DNA from: Rhynchopus sp. YZ270_cl-10 | Taxonomy: Eukaryota; Euglenozoa; Diplonemea; Diplonemida; Diplonemidae | DNA length: 64,000 bases | Direction of reading: 5' to 3' | NCBI GenBank assembly: GCA_964035575.1 | Contig: OZ037852.1 | Span: 1-64,000, forward strand | In this document: positions 54,406 through 64,000 of the stretch, in pieces | How positions within the stretch are numbered: the stretch's first letter is position 1 | How the letters are laid out: the number at the start of each line of letters is the position of its first letter | Program-made: the position numbers and the translations under genes | The notes under the pieces: generated by a model | Seen by the model: the letters and a program-made list of their open reading frames with translations, nothing else | What the model was told of the DNA's origin: nothing | Database searches by the model: none

Positions 54406-56961
54406 GCAGCTCTGCGATGGTCTGCTCTGTCAAGCTTCTCGCCTCTGCGTCCGTCTGCGTGCCCTTCTTGAAGCCAGCCACGTAGGGCCGGATGTCGACC
54501 TTGGGGAGGACCTCCTTCCAGCGCCAGGGTGCCACCGGGTAGTGTGTCTGGGACATCGCTGGTTGGTCGTGGCGGTACATCTTCGTCTGTTCCACTGTGT
54601 CCTTCGCCGACCGTAACCAAGTCAGTTTCGTATCGCTTGAATGCATTGCACACTCTGCTGGGGTCTCCAGTTGTCGACGTGCACGTTCGTACAGGGCTGC
54701 TGCATCGTATTCGACGTGCTCTCGTATCTTCCTCAGGTGAGCTTCCCAGAGTAGGTCCTCTGCTTTGGTGTAGTAGTTACACCCGGTGATGACCCTCGCC
54801 CCCCTTCGGTGGAGTACTTCCAGAGTTTCAAGGCCTGCCTCGTTTAGCGCTGGTCCCCACACCGCCAGTGCATACGTTATGGTCGGGAGCACGTACGTCA
54901 TGTACACCTGTCTCAGCATGTGGGCATCGCACCCCCAGTCCCGTCCAGCCATGAGCTGGATCAGAGAAAGTTTTTTGAGGAACTTTGTCTTCACCGCCGC
55001 TAGTTGTGGTTGCATCGTCAGCGCGTCATCCAGTTCCACCCCCAGGTAACGGACCGTCTGCGCACGGTTCACCACTGCTCCGTCTGCGTACTTCACTTCG
55101 CACTTAGCTTTTCTGATGTCGGCACGATCGCCCTTCTCGGTCACTGGCATCACGAAGGTTTTCCTGCGGGATATCGTGAATTTCCCCCGTTTAACCTTGT
55201 CGTAGGCCTTGTTGAGGTCCAGCGTCAGAATGATGGGGACTTCTTTCTTCGCTGCGGAGTCCTTAGCCAGCTGCGTGATGTAGGCCAAGTTGTCCACGGC
55301 GGAACGGAAGCGTCTGAATCCTGTCTGTTTGGGATGTAGGTTCTGTGTGGCCTCGTTTGGGTCTTCCATCAGCTGGAGCAGTCTGTTCGCTAGCACGTGT
55401 TCCATCACCTTACTCACGGTACTCGTCAGGGCTATCGGCCGGTAGGATTCGAGGTCTTCCTCTGGCTTCCCTTGTTTGTGGATAGGGAAAAGTATGGCCT
55501 TCTTCCATTCTTTGGGTAGTTGCCCCTGCTTCCACGAGAGGTTCATCACATGTAGAAGCCCTTTTTTTGCGGCGGGTCCGAGGTGCATCAACATCTCGTT
55601 GTGTATCCCATCCGCTCCAGGTGACTTTCCTGCTTCTAGGACGTTCAGTGCGGCGTCCAGCTCCTCCAGTGTCAGGGGTGCTTCAGCTCCTTGGGATCCT
55701 GCCGTAGTTTGCTGCTCCGCATCCGGTAGGCCTGTGCCGTCACTCACGCTGCAGTAGTGCTCCCCCAGTGCGTCCGCCTTCTCCTTGTTGGTGGAGAGCT
55801 GTTGTTTTTCCTGTTGTCCCTCTTTTTTCACTTTTATGGGGTACGACTGCGCCTTGTCCGCCCGTCCGTCCAACTCGCGCAGCAGCCTGAAGGCCCCGGA
55901 GGTTGCTACTGCCTTGGTGCACTTGTCCTCCCACACCACTTCATTGCGTCTGGCGAACTGCGCTCCATCTCCTTGGTGAAGCCTGCCCAGTTCGCCTTCT
56001 TCCAGTTCCACAGCTCTTTTTTGAGTTTCACCTCAGGATGTGTTGGAGGTGTTTGGGCGTTCGCTTGCACTTCAAACTCTATCGGCAGGTGGTCGGAGTT
56101 GAGCGTTTCCCGTGTTTGCCATATGGGGTCGGCCCAGTCTCTGTCTGTGAAGACCACATCTGGTGCCGTTTTGGTACCGCGCTGGATCCGCGTTGCTTCC
56201 TTCTTGTTCCAGCATCGCATGTTGTTCCCCAACGCCCAGTCGTGTAGGTCAGTTCCCGTTTGGTTGGGGATTTTCGCCTGACTCCACGCCTGGTGATGTG
56301 CGTTGATGTCCCCTGCGATCACGCAGCCCTCTCCCGTTGGCAGATCCTGCGTTGCGAAGTCATCCTCTCTCTGGTCCCCCTTCCGTAGACCCACCCCGCT
56401 CGGCCGGTACACATTCGTGAAGAGCACGCCCTCCACAATCACATCCAGCCTCTCTGTGGTCTCCCACGCTTCGAAGGGTTGTTCTGTCGCACGCAAGTTC
56501 TTCTTCACCAGTGTCGCAATCCCTCCCCCATGCGTCTCGCTGGTGTCTTTTTTTCGAGCTACCGTTCGCACCCGCAGGAAAGTCCTGTACCCGTCAAAGT
56601 TCAGCTTGCCCGTTTGCGCCGCCATGAGTTCTTGGAGGTGTACTACATCGTACTTCTCCTTCTCCAGGACCTGCTTCAGCTCCCCTTTCTTCGGGCCCGT
56701 CAGCCCCCCCGCATTCCAACTCATGCAGCGAAGGGTTCTTGGTTTTGGTCCTTGCTCTGGTTCTGGCTCTGGTCCTGGCTCAGGCTCGATGCCGTCCTCT
56801 AGCAGTTGGTTGCTCTTGATGGTGTAGGAGGTCTTGTCGAGTGTGGGGTCGGTGTTCGGTCGACCTGAGTGGTGTTGATGAGTCATCCTTGGGTGTGCGT
56901 GGGTCTTCCACTTGTACGGAAGCAAAAAAGGCAGTAGCAGCAGCAGCACACTATCCAGCAT
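54406..56961 (-). pseudogene. Non-LTR ORF2 (APE endonuclease - reverse transcriptase), defective
   Basis: The endonuclease part (56961 to about 55906) is complete, with motifs MSWNAGG, LQEL, GDINAHHQ and SDHLPIEF. A frameshift between 56011 and 55906 separates it from the reverse-transcriptase part. That part has the fingers region (KSPGADGIHNEM, YRPIALTSTVSK, PKQTGFRRFRSAVDN) and motif A (LTLDLNKAYDKV). It then jumps in frame near 55190 to the region after motif D (YLGVELDD), so motif B and the catalytic FADD/YADD motif C are deleted. The C-terminus is lost where the octamer array begins. It could not supply reverse transcriptase. The partner ORF1 is just upstream. Confidence 0.9.
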
Positions 56962-56994
56962 TAACCACACCAACAGCAACACCAGACACAACAG

Positions 56995-58833
56995 TCAGTA
57001 CCGCATGCTGCGGCGCTTCTCTTTCTCTTTCCTTGGCGAGGGGGAGGGCGCCGTCGCTAAGATCCGTCGTGTGTTCTTGGGGGTGGCACGGTCACGTTCG
57101 TCCCGCTCCGCTCTCTTCCCCCTGTTCAGCTGCTTGGGTGGCGTCAAGCCCATGCGGAGGCGGCGTTCTTCTGCGTGGAGGACGTCCCTCGCACGTTTCA
57201 GCTGGCGTTCCTCCTCCTGGCGCACCAGTGCTGCCGCTGTCGCGAGATCCATCTCCTCCTCTCGCTCTGTTTCCCGCTTTTTTTTTAAAAAAGCCTCGTA
57301 AGAGGCTTCGGCCTCTTGCAGCACTGCCTCCGTCGCCAGCCGTTTCGCTTCTGCTGAGGCGAATGCGTTCCTCCTCTTCTCCTCGGCCAACTCCTCCTGG
57401 CGTGTCTTCTTCAGGATTTCGTTATACTCCTGCCACTGTGCTTCTTCGCGTGCCTTCGCTTCTGCCCTCTCCGCCTCTGCAGTGTCGAATTCACGGCGGC
57501 GGTCCGTCTCTTCCTCCCGCCTCTGTGCCTGCAGCCGTTCTTCTGCTTCTTCTCTCTGTTCGCGTTGCTGTTGTTGTTGCCTCTGCTGTTGTTGCTGCCG
57601 CTGCTGCTGTTGTTGCCGCTGCTGCTGTTGTTGCTGCTGTTGCTTCCGCTCCTGAGTTTGCGTGGGTTCCTTCTTCGCCTTCGTCTCCTTCTTCGGCGGT
57701 GCCGTCACCTTCACCTCCTCATCGATTTGCATCTCGCCTTCTCCTTCTTCTTCTTCTTCTTCCGGTTCGGTGCGTCGCTGTTGTAGCTTTAGGTCGCGCA
57801 TCTCCGTCATCAGCTGGTCCAGCTGGCTCGCCATGTGTTGCAGCGTCTGCTGCATCTCGTCCTTCTCTGCCCGCAGTGCATTTTCTCTCTCCTTCGCCTC
57901 CAGGAGTTCCCGACGCATCTTCTCCACCTCGGCGTCCTGTGCGGGGTCTGCCACGTAGGGCTTGGGCACGTAGTCCTGCTGTGCCGCCCTTCCTTCCTCT
58001 TTTCCTTTTCCTTTTTTATTTGCGGCGTCAAACAGCCACCCTTCTTTGGTACGGTCGTACCGACGGAAGGTCAGCACGTCCTCCCCCACCACTACCGGCT
58101 TCAGCGTCCCCGGCGGTGCGCCCCGGACGAGAAGCACCCTGTGCGTGCCGTGCTTGCCGGTCCTCACCAACTCCGGCTCCCACGCGTGCTGCTCGCTCAG
58201 GATTGCCCGCACTCCGTTCTTCGACAGCGAGAGAGGCAGCCCGTCCACCACCCACATCTCTGCCCAGAGGTTCGTCTTCCCCTGCTCGCCCAACACCTTG
58301 CTGGCCTGCTCCTGTGTGGTGCCTTCCGGAACCGCGACGCCGAGTCCGCCCCGCGACAGCAGCACCACTCGCCCGCTCAGCTCGGTGGCCTGGTTCCGCG
58401 CCGTCTCCAGGTTCACTGTGCTCGGTAGCGGCGTCACCCGGTCGCCACCCCGTCCCGACCCGTTGGTGAAGAACGGCCTGGCGAAGAAGCCGTCATCGCC
58501 GCTTCCTGCCAGCACGTCCTTCACCTGCGCGCCGTCTACTCCAATCTTAAAAGCCGCCGTCTTTGCGGCTGGCTTCCCCTTCTTCGCCTTCAGCTCCACG
58601 GCGGTCTGCACCTCGCCTCCGTGTGCCTTCACCCATGCACATGCTGCGGCACGGGTCACGCTGTTGCGGCTTTCCACCACAACGTATTTGGTTTGGGGCA
58701 ATGCCCCCTGGTGCTGCTTTGCATCCGCCGTCTTGTGCACCGCCTGTACGGTGCTGACTGAGCACAGGAACCGGCGCTCCGTCCTCATCTCCTCCCCCCG
58801 CACCGTCACGAGGGAGATCAGTGGGGCCGCCAA
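56995..58833 (-). CDS. Non-LTR retroelement ORF1 (gag-like), copy 2
   Basis: A 612-codon frame, the same as 26644-28464 except for six extra residues in the Gln/Arg-rich stretch (one more CAG/CAA block, 18 bp) and a Gln-to-Glu change nearby. It again ends in a single TGA followed in frame by ORF2, and is again preceded by the 83-codon ORF (59069-58818). Confidence 0.7.
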   Translation of the reverse strand: MAAPLISLVTVRGEEMRTERRFLCSVSTVQAVHKTADAKQHQGALPQTKYVVVESRNSVTRAAACAWVKAHGGEVQTAVELKAKKGKPAAKTAAFKIGVDGAQVKDVLAGSGDDGFFARPFFTNGSGRGGDRVTPLPSTVNLETARNQATELSGRVVLLSRGGLGVAVPEGTTQEQASKVLGEQGKTNLWAEMWVVDGLPLSLSKNGVRAILSEQHAWEPELVRTGKHGTHRVLLVRGAPPGTLKPVVVGEDVLTFRRYDRTKEGWLFDAANKKGKGKEEGRAAQQDYVPKPYVADPAQDAEVEKMRRELLEAKERENALRAEKDEMQQTLQHMASQLDQLMTEMRDLKLQQRRTEPEEEEEEGEGEMQIDEEVKVTAPPKKETKAKKEPTQTQERKQQQQQQQQRQQQQQRQQQQQRQQQQQREQREEAEERLQAQRREEETDRRREFDTAEAERAEAKAREEAQWQEYNEILKKTRQEELAEEKRRNAFASAEAKRLATEAVLQEAEASYEAFLKKKRETEREEEMDLATAAALVRQEEERQLKRARDVLHAEERRLRMGLTPPKQLNRGKRAERDERDRATPKNTRRILATAPSPSPRKEKEKRRSMRY

Positions 58834-59216
58834 CCCTGTGGTTTGTCGGCCGGGGCTACGAGTACCCCTGCCGTGTGCGCGTGCTGCGGCTTCTGCAGCG
58901 CTTCCTGCACTTCCTTACGGCTGCACCACAGGATGCCTCCGTTTTTCTTAAAATCAGCCAAGTTGGCTGCGAGTCGGCTGTCTGGAAAGTCCTCAGCCCG
59001 GGGTCTCCACATCGCCCCTGCCACCTCTTCGTCAGCCTTCTTCATCGTCTGCTGTCCAGAGGACCCCATCGTGGAGGGGGGTGGCTTATTTGGGGGGAGG
59101 GGGGGAGCAGTTGGGATGTGCTCAGGGTTAATTCTTGATTCACTGTGTCCTCCTGGGGGGGGTTTTAAGCTTTATGGGGGGAATCTTTTCAACATTAATT
59201 CGCGGGAGCCATATAC

Positions 59217-60182
59217 TATAGGGGTTCATTTTTTTTTACACAAAAAACTATGTTAAGACGAAATCCTACCGATGTGCCTACATGGGGCGTCCCCCGTCAG
59301 TAGTGCGCCAGATGAGGGGCATGAAGCGAAATGCGGTGAAAGGTGCAGGCCTGTTCGCAGCAGGTCTGGAGAGTTGTGGCAACTCGTCTGCTGAGCGTGT
59401 GAAGTATCAAGGCAGAGGTTCGCTGTCCAAGTAAAACCTACCCTGGTCATCCTCTGCCTGTCTTGTTCTCTGTTGTGATTGTTTGTGTTTGTGGGCGGGA
59501 TCAGATGGGTGGAGGGTGTTTACTTTGTGTTTAGCTCGGAGAAGTGGCTTACCCGCCCACTCTCTGTTATTTATTCAGTGTCATTTTTTCATTCATCCCC
59601 AAAGTTTGTAGACAGAGTCAAGGCCACCTTGGCCAAAAGGGTTTTTTCACCACACTTTTCTTTTGCTTCCATTCGTGGAAGTCTTGTTTTTCTTCTGTTC
59701 CTGGCCTGACGTGTGTTCAACAGGTGTGCTATTTTTACTGAGTGGAATCCATTTTTCTTTTTCCAGGGGAGGCACTAAAACAAACCATTCTGCAGACAAC
59801 AAAGCAAAGGCAATGTGTTTTTTATTCTCCCTTCCCTTCTTTTAAGTAAGGAGGATTAGGTCTTCTTTTTTTTCCTTTTTTTGCCCCAGAAGTGTGACGC
59901 CTGTGTATTCAAATTGATTAAAAAGAATAAAAAACAAACACATAATGCAGTTTCTTGTTTTGTATAAAATTCTGTTGGCTCTTCCGTACTCTTCGCCCGC
60001 CTTTTATACAAAACTTGAAACACCGACCATTTTTGGTCATCATTTTTTCCTTTTCCTTTTTCCATTTCCTTTTTCCTTTTCCATTTCCTGTTCATTTTAT
60101 TGTCTTTATTGTCTTCTCCATTTCTTCCTTTTTCCTTTCTAATCTCATAAAAAACTAGACCAAGTACAAAAGAGAAAAAAAA
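59217..60182 (+). mobile_element. 966-bp A-tailed insertion, second copy
   Basis: Flanked by AGCCATATAC at 59207-59216 and 60183-60192. Here it runs in the plus direction from TATAGGGGTTC to the A tail. The hairpin-rich part is at about 59252-59443, with short perfect stems ATGT/ACAT, GGGG/CCCC, GAGTTG/CAACTC and AGCAG/CTGCT. It was copied together with arm 2 rather than inserted independently. Confidence 0.75.
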
Positions 60183-60900
60183 AGCCATATACCTCACAAC
60201 CACACCAGCCTCCTACATTTTAGCGAGCTTTCTTCTAGTGCGGGTTTGCGGATTTGGTGACGGGCTAAAAAACCTGTCGTTCTTGTGTGACACCTCGGAA
60301 ACGTGATGAGGACCACACTTTTTTTAGAGGTGGTTTTTTTTGTAAGAACCTCACACACTGGGCAGGCGGTCAGCTATTCGCTTCCCGCGGGGCGTTCGCG
60401 TGCGCGCTTCGCGCGCCCGCTCACGGTAACGTGTACAAAAAAACTTCACTTGTGCCTTCTTGAACTGGCTTTTCCGGTGAAAGTGCCTGTTGAAAAAGTG
60501 GTGTTTTTGTGGTAAACGCCAGATGGTCAAAAGAGTGATCTGACCATATTCCCCAGGTATAACTGGTACTCAAAAAGTTCATTAACGAAGGAATCGTGCA
60601 CTTTTGACCATCACATATTAGATGTGTTTTTTCAGGTTTTTCAATGCACTTTCCTGTGCTGGGAAGCATGCCACAAGTGTCATGTTTTACAAGGTAAAAA
60701 TGACCAAAAAAGCTGATTTTTGGCCGAATGCCACATGTCATTTGGCAGTCCATTTTTTGAACAGGACTGTCTTAAATTTTTTTTTTGGGCCTCAATGCCC
60801 CCAAACAACACGTTAAGCCCAAAAAATTCACTTTTGGAAGAGCAACTATTTATTTAAAAAAATCGATTTTTTGGTCAAATCCCCTCTGGTGGTGAGGGGG

Positions 60901-60920
60901 TGTGTGTGTGTGTGTGTTTG
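60901..60920. repeat. TG microsatellite between two retroelements
   Basis: A short (TG)n marks the end of the inverted duplication. It lies 58 bp beyond the stop codon of the neighbouring retroelement gene, which is on the minus strand. Confidence 0.85.
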
Positions 60921-60978
60921 ATAACTAGTAGGGGTAATTCTTGCTCAGAATATGGCCCCAAAAAGGGGGGGGGGGTGC

Positions 60979-63900
60979 TCACGTCACGGCAGACGCCCCC
61001 GAAGGGTCGTGACGGTGATGCAGTGGTTGAATGCCTTCCTGGGCCGCGTGCTTGAATTGCGGGTGGCAGGAGTGGCAGCATTCGTTTAGGCTTTTTCTGT
61101 CCAAGTGGCAGGCCCCACAGCGCGTCAATCTGTGGCTCAGGCAGAAGTCCATCACAAGCTCAAGGCCATCATCCTCTCTGTGGTGCAGGTTGCAGCAGGT
61201 TTCCACTACGGCTCGCACTTTCACACAGGACACACATCTGACTTTTCCGTGGCTCTCACATGAGATGATTTTGGCGTTCTTGCGGGCCCCCGCGGGGGCT
61301 GGTCGCGGGGGTCTGGACCTGAAGGCTGCAGTGTCCACCGCCGCTCTGCCCCGTGCCTGGCTGGATGCCTCCGTCCAGTTCGCGGCGTAGTGGTCCTGGG
61401 GGTAGAACCGTGCTGCCCATGCTTGGCTCTCCTCATACAGGATGGAGCTAGGGCCATGCGGCTGTTCGCTGCGGATGTTGTGGGCGTTGAGGTGGCGGAG
61501 GACGGCCTCTGTCTTGGCGGAAAGCACAGCCCGTCGGTTTACCCCTTGCACCACTGTCCCTCCGAGCGCTGTCAGACTGGTGACACCTCCCTCTTTGCCT
61601 CTGGTCCAACTGTCGACTTGGACCACACTGCGTAGGTCACGGGTGAGGCTCTGCAGTGACAGTGCTTTGGCCCATACGCTCTTTTGGAAGAGAGGGTATT
61701 CTGCAGCTGCCTGGCTTAGCTGCTCCGCCCTCGCAACTTCGACCGTATCCATCGCTTCATTGCTGAGAGCGTCAGCGTCAGTGTTGAGGTTCCGCTTGAC
61801 GTGGCGCCATTCGATGACGTAGCGGGGTTGCAGGTCTCGGATTTGGGCCCTGATGCGGTGGAGGAATGGCTGGAGGTTCTCTTTGCATGTTGTGTTCCCC
61901 TTGATGTGCTCGATGATCAGTTTAGAGTCACCGTATATGGTCGCCTGGCCACACACTTCTGGGGGTAGGTCGCGAAGAAGGCAAAGGCCACTGCTAGCCC
62001 CTTCGTACTCGGCAACGTTGTTGCTTCTTGCAAATGGCAGGGGCGTAGCTACGGATGCTGCCTTCACCCCGTCGATGTAGACAACTGCTCCTGCCCCTGC
62101 CCTCGCAAATACCGTACCGTTCTGTCTAGCACCACCATCAAAGAACACCTCTGTGCCCTGGCGGCCTTCTAGGGTGTTGCGCACAGTGCACACGGTTTGA
62201 GACGCACAGTATGGCTGGTATCTACGGTTCTTGATACCCGGCAAGGAAAGTCCCGTGGTCAGCTCGAAGTCTATTGCGAGCTCAATGTAGCTAACGGAGT
62301 GCTCCGATCCGTTATGCGCCCATTGCAGACTGTTTACCCAGTGGTTGGTTGCGTACCATAGGTCTTCACTGTGTTTCCATATGGCCCCCACGTCTTGGTA
62401 ACGCAGTGAAGGGAGTTGCACTCGCATGGGTTGGGGAGAAGACCATCCCCATGGGTAGTCAACCAGGCGGTGGTGGCGGGCCGACTCTGCTGGGCGGTCA
62501 TCTCGAATCTGTCTTTGCCTGACTATCTCTATGAATAGCCTTTGCAGATTTCTCACTAGTGCGATCCTCTCGTGGTCGTCTCGCGGGAGAACGTTGTCGT
62601 GGCAGTCGTGACGGTACCGTGGTGCCACCCCGCAAATGACCAGACAGTTCGGCCAGTCCGTCCTGTCCGCGGCTGCGACAGGGTGACGGCTGCGTACCTC
62701 CTCCCACGCACTGCATTCCCACCACATATGGCGAACTGTTTCGCGGGCTTCGGTCTCACAGTAAGGGCATCCGTCGGTGATGAGGCCGGATCTACCCGTT
62801 GTTGTCATTGCCCCTGCGATGATGGAGCGAAGGATGCCTTTCTGGTACCCGGTTAAGTTGCTCTCGGGGTCTTCCAGCAGGTGCCTGGTCACTCTGCCGT
62901 CAACACCATGTTGGAGTCCGTCGTAGTCGCTCGATCGCTTGTTCGCAAGGGACCTCATTAGGGCATTCCGCAGTTTGTGACGTGCCTCGGCCTCGACTGA
63001 CGTGGCTTGCTTTTCGGTGAGGGTGTCAACGTCCAGCAGGGTTTGGTCTCCTGATTCGTTGGTGAATCTGACTTGGTTGGGGGCAACCCAGTCCCACCCC
63101 AAGGCGTTCAGTGATTCATTGAGGAGGAAGAACGGTCCGTAGGACAGGGAATCTCTGTGCTGCCACGCCACCGCACATAGATGTCTGCAGTTTTCTCTTC
63201 TCATCTGTTTGATCCACGCACGTAGCCTGCGAATGTGGAAGACCATCTCCGGGTCTAGTCGGTGGCCGTGCTGTAGGATGTGCATGACCGCCACCACAGC
63301 ACGTCGCGAAGGCCCGGTCCAGACAGCTGCTGTGAAGTTTTTCTGAAGTTTTGCCCGTTTCTCCGGGGACAGGTAAGTCACGGACGCGCCATAATAGCAC
63401 TTTGACCCCGCAGTCATTGCCGCTATGTGGTCTCGGTGGTTTACTGGTGTTGGGAGGGACCGCACCCTTCCCAGGTTCTTCACCGCGTTTGAGGACCTGT
63501 TGGAGATGCGATTGGAGACGGGCAAGGAGCTAAGGTTGGTGCCTGGTTGTGCGTGCTGCATGACCCCTGTGCTGTCGAAGCTGTTCTTGACAGGGAGGAA
63601 CGTCGGAGGGTTGTGGCACATTAGCTCTCCGGTTTGCACGTTGATCACCTTGATTTCACATGGGCGCGTGCGGCACGTGGAGAAGGTGAGCGACTTTGAG
63701 ACGCTGATGTCCATCTGGGTGTGGTGAGAGAAGATCACTGTTCGGTCAACGGCCATCTGCTGGAGCTGGTGAGATGGGGCAGTGGCGTAGATGTCGTCAA
63801 CGAATGATGTGGTCTCAGCCCCCTTGCTGTCGACCTCACGCATCCATACGCTGATAACAATGTTTATTAGGATCACACTCAATGGGCACCCCTGCATGAT

Positions 63901-64000
63901 ACCATTGGTTGGTGTGAAGGGTTCTCCCACAGACCCGTTGCACCGGAAGTGTCTCTTCATCTTCACATAAGCCTCTCTGAGTACCGATAGCACCACTCCA
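60979..64000 (-). CDS. Non-LTR reverse transcriptase - RNase H protein, 3' part (cut by window edge)
   Basis: At least 1,005 codons; the start lies beyond the window. It begins within the reverse transcriptase palm: motif B NGIMQGCPLS (residues 31-40 of the visible part) and motif C SFVDD (64-68). About residue 412 has a Cys-x2-Cys…His…Cys cluster (CPYC…RHMWWEC), like the CCHC of non-LTR proteins. At 613-750 is a type I RNase H domain with all four acidic positions apparent: FFDGGA, AEYEGA, YGDSKLI and NTDADAL. A long C-terminal Cys/His-rich tail (about 912-990; CVSC, CC..HH, CGAC, CCHSC) is unusual. The reverse transcriptase differs from the family at 54.4-57 kb, so this is another element. 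It looks intact as far as visible. Confidence 0.88.
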   Translation of the reverse strand, partial: GVVLSVLREAYVKMKRHFRCNGSVGEPFTPTNGIMQGCPLSVILINIVISVWMREVDSKGAETTSFVDDIYATAPSHQLQQMAVDRTVIFSHHTQMDISVSKSLTFSTCRTRPCEIKVINVQTGELMCHNPPTFLPVKNSFDSTGVMQHAQPGTNLSSLPVSNRISNRSSNAVKNLGRVRSLPTPVNHRDHIAAMTAGSKCYYGASVTYLSPEKRAKLQKNFTAAVWTGPSRRAVVAVMHILQHGHRLDPEMVFHIRRLRAWIKQMRRENCRHLCAVAWQHRDSLSYGPFFLLNESLNALGWDWVAPNQVRFTNESGDQTLLDVDTLTEKQATSVEAEARHKLRNALMRSLANKRSSDYDGLQHGVDGRVTRHLLEDPESNLTGYQKGILRSIIAGAMTTTGRSGLITDGCPYCETEARETVRHMWWECSAWEEVRSRHPVAAADRTDWPNCLVICGVAPRYRHDCHDNVLPRDDHERIALVRNLQRLFIEIVRQRQIRDDRPAESARHHRLVDYPWGWSSPQPMRVQLPSLRYQDVGAIWKHSEDLWYATNHWVNSLQWAHNGSEHSVSYIELAIDFELTTGLSLPGIKNRRYQPYCASQTVCTVRNTLEGRQGTEVFFDGGARQNGTVFARAGAGAVVYIDGVKAASVATPLPFARSNNVAEYEGASSGLCLLRDLPPEVCGQATIYGDSKLIIEHIKGNTTCKENLQPFLHRIRAQIRDLQPRYVIEWRHVKRNLNTDADALSNEAMDTVEVARAEQLSQAAAEYPLFQKSVWAKALSLQSLTRDLRSVVQVDSWTRGKEGGVTSLTALGGTVVQGVNRRAVLSAKTEAVLRHLNAHNIRSEQPHGPSSILYEESQAWAARFYPQDHYAANWTEASSQARGRAAVDTAAFRSRPPRPAPAGARKNAKIISCESHGKVRCVSCVKVRAVVETCCNLHHREDDGLELVMDFCLSHRLTRCGACHLDRKSLNECCHSCHPQFKHAAQEGIQPLHHRHDPSGASAVT

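Larger units (their letters stand above)
56351..60918. repeat. Arm 2 of the 4.55-kb inverted duplication
   Basis: Reverse complement of 24551-29110. At its left edge the ORF2 sequence continues beyond the shared part, so this arm carries the longer retroelement. It contains the second copies of the 966-bp insertion (59217-60182), the nested border (60193-60250) and the GCGCGC hairpin (about 60395-60410). Between 60420 and 60900 there is no gene. Confidence 0.93.

Overview
This window comes from the nuclear genome of a eukaryote, probably a protist that I cannot name. The evidence is short GT-AG introns (44-84 nt, mostly with GTATGT donors) inside mobile-element genes, an ADP-ribosylation factor (ARF) GTPase gene, and a Pol III cluster of 5S rRNA, tRNA-Thr and tRNA-Leu. 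Apart from ARF and the Pol III genes, nearly everything is mobile-element or tandem-repeat DNA.

Layout. 1-545: decamer repeats. 544-2660: remnants of a plus-strand Helitron and an ORF with a faint tyrosine-recombinase look. 2677-4985: about 288 copies of the octamer GCGGGTTT. 4986-21400: Helitron/Helentron-like elements on the minus strand, including one apparently complete copy (8509-19240). It carries a small spliced zinc-finger gene, a multi-zinc-finger ORF, and a spliced Rep (HUH) - Pif1-type helicase - OTU protease gene. 21400-22690: unassigned DNA with a long fold-back and another octamer array. 22690-24410: the ARF gene between direct repeats, then a TACCTGTG octamer array. 24550-29110: arm 1 of a 4.55-kb inverted duplication (APE-type non-LTR retroelement plus nested insertions). 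29252-29733: Pol III genes. 29805-33176: a local duplication and a deleted Helitron. 33177-43909: an almost identical second copy of the complete Helitron. 43910-45031: a composite array that drifts from GCGGGTTT to GCGGGTCT to GCGGGTGT and then switches to the heptamer ATACCCC. 45032-46057: unassigned. 46139-54320: non-autonomous Helitron derivatives, including 3.4 head-to-tail copies of a 2135-bp unit. 54321-60918: octamer array, a defective non-LTR ORF2 and arm 2 of the inverted duplication. 60979-64000: the 3' part of a second non-LTR element with RNase H and a Cys/His-rich tail.

How it fits together. The Helitron repeats as a non-coding module (N, with ~349-bp internal repeats and a conserved palindrome) plus a coding module (C), with GCGGGTTT arrays between successive modules. 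At equivalent positions the array has 0, 1, ~14, ~23 or ~288 copies, so it is hypervariable. Internal deletions, a large direct duplication and a tandem 2135-bp array show that the family has been active recently, although assembly artefacts cannot be excluded for near-perfect repeats. The strongest leads are the intron-containing Rep-helicase-OTU Helitron with two accessory zinc-finger proteins, its array-bounded organisation, the composite telomere-like array, and a 966-bp A-tailed insertion with a 10-bp target-site duplication.
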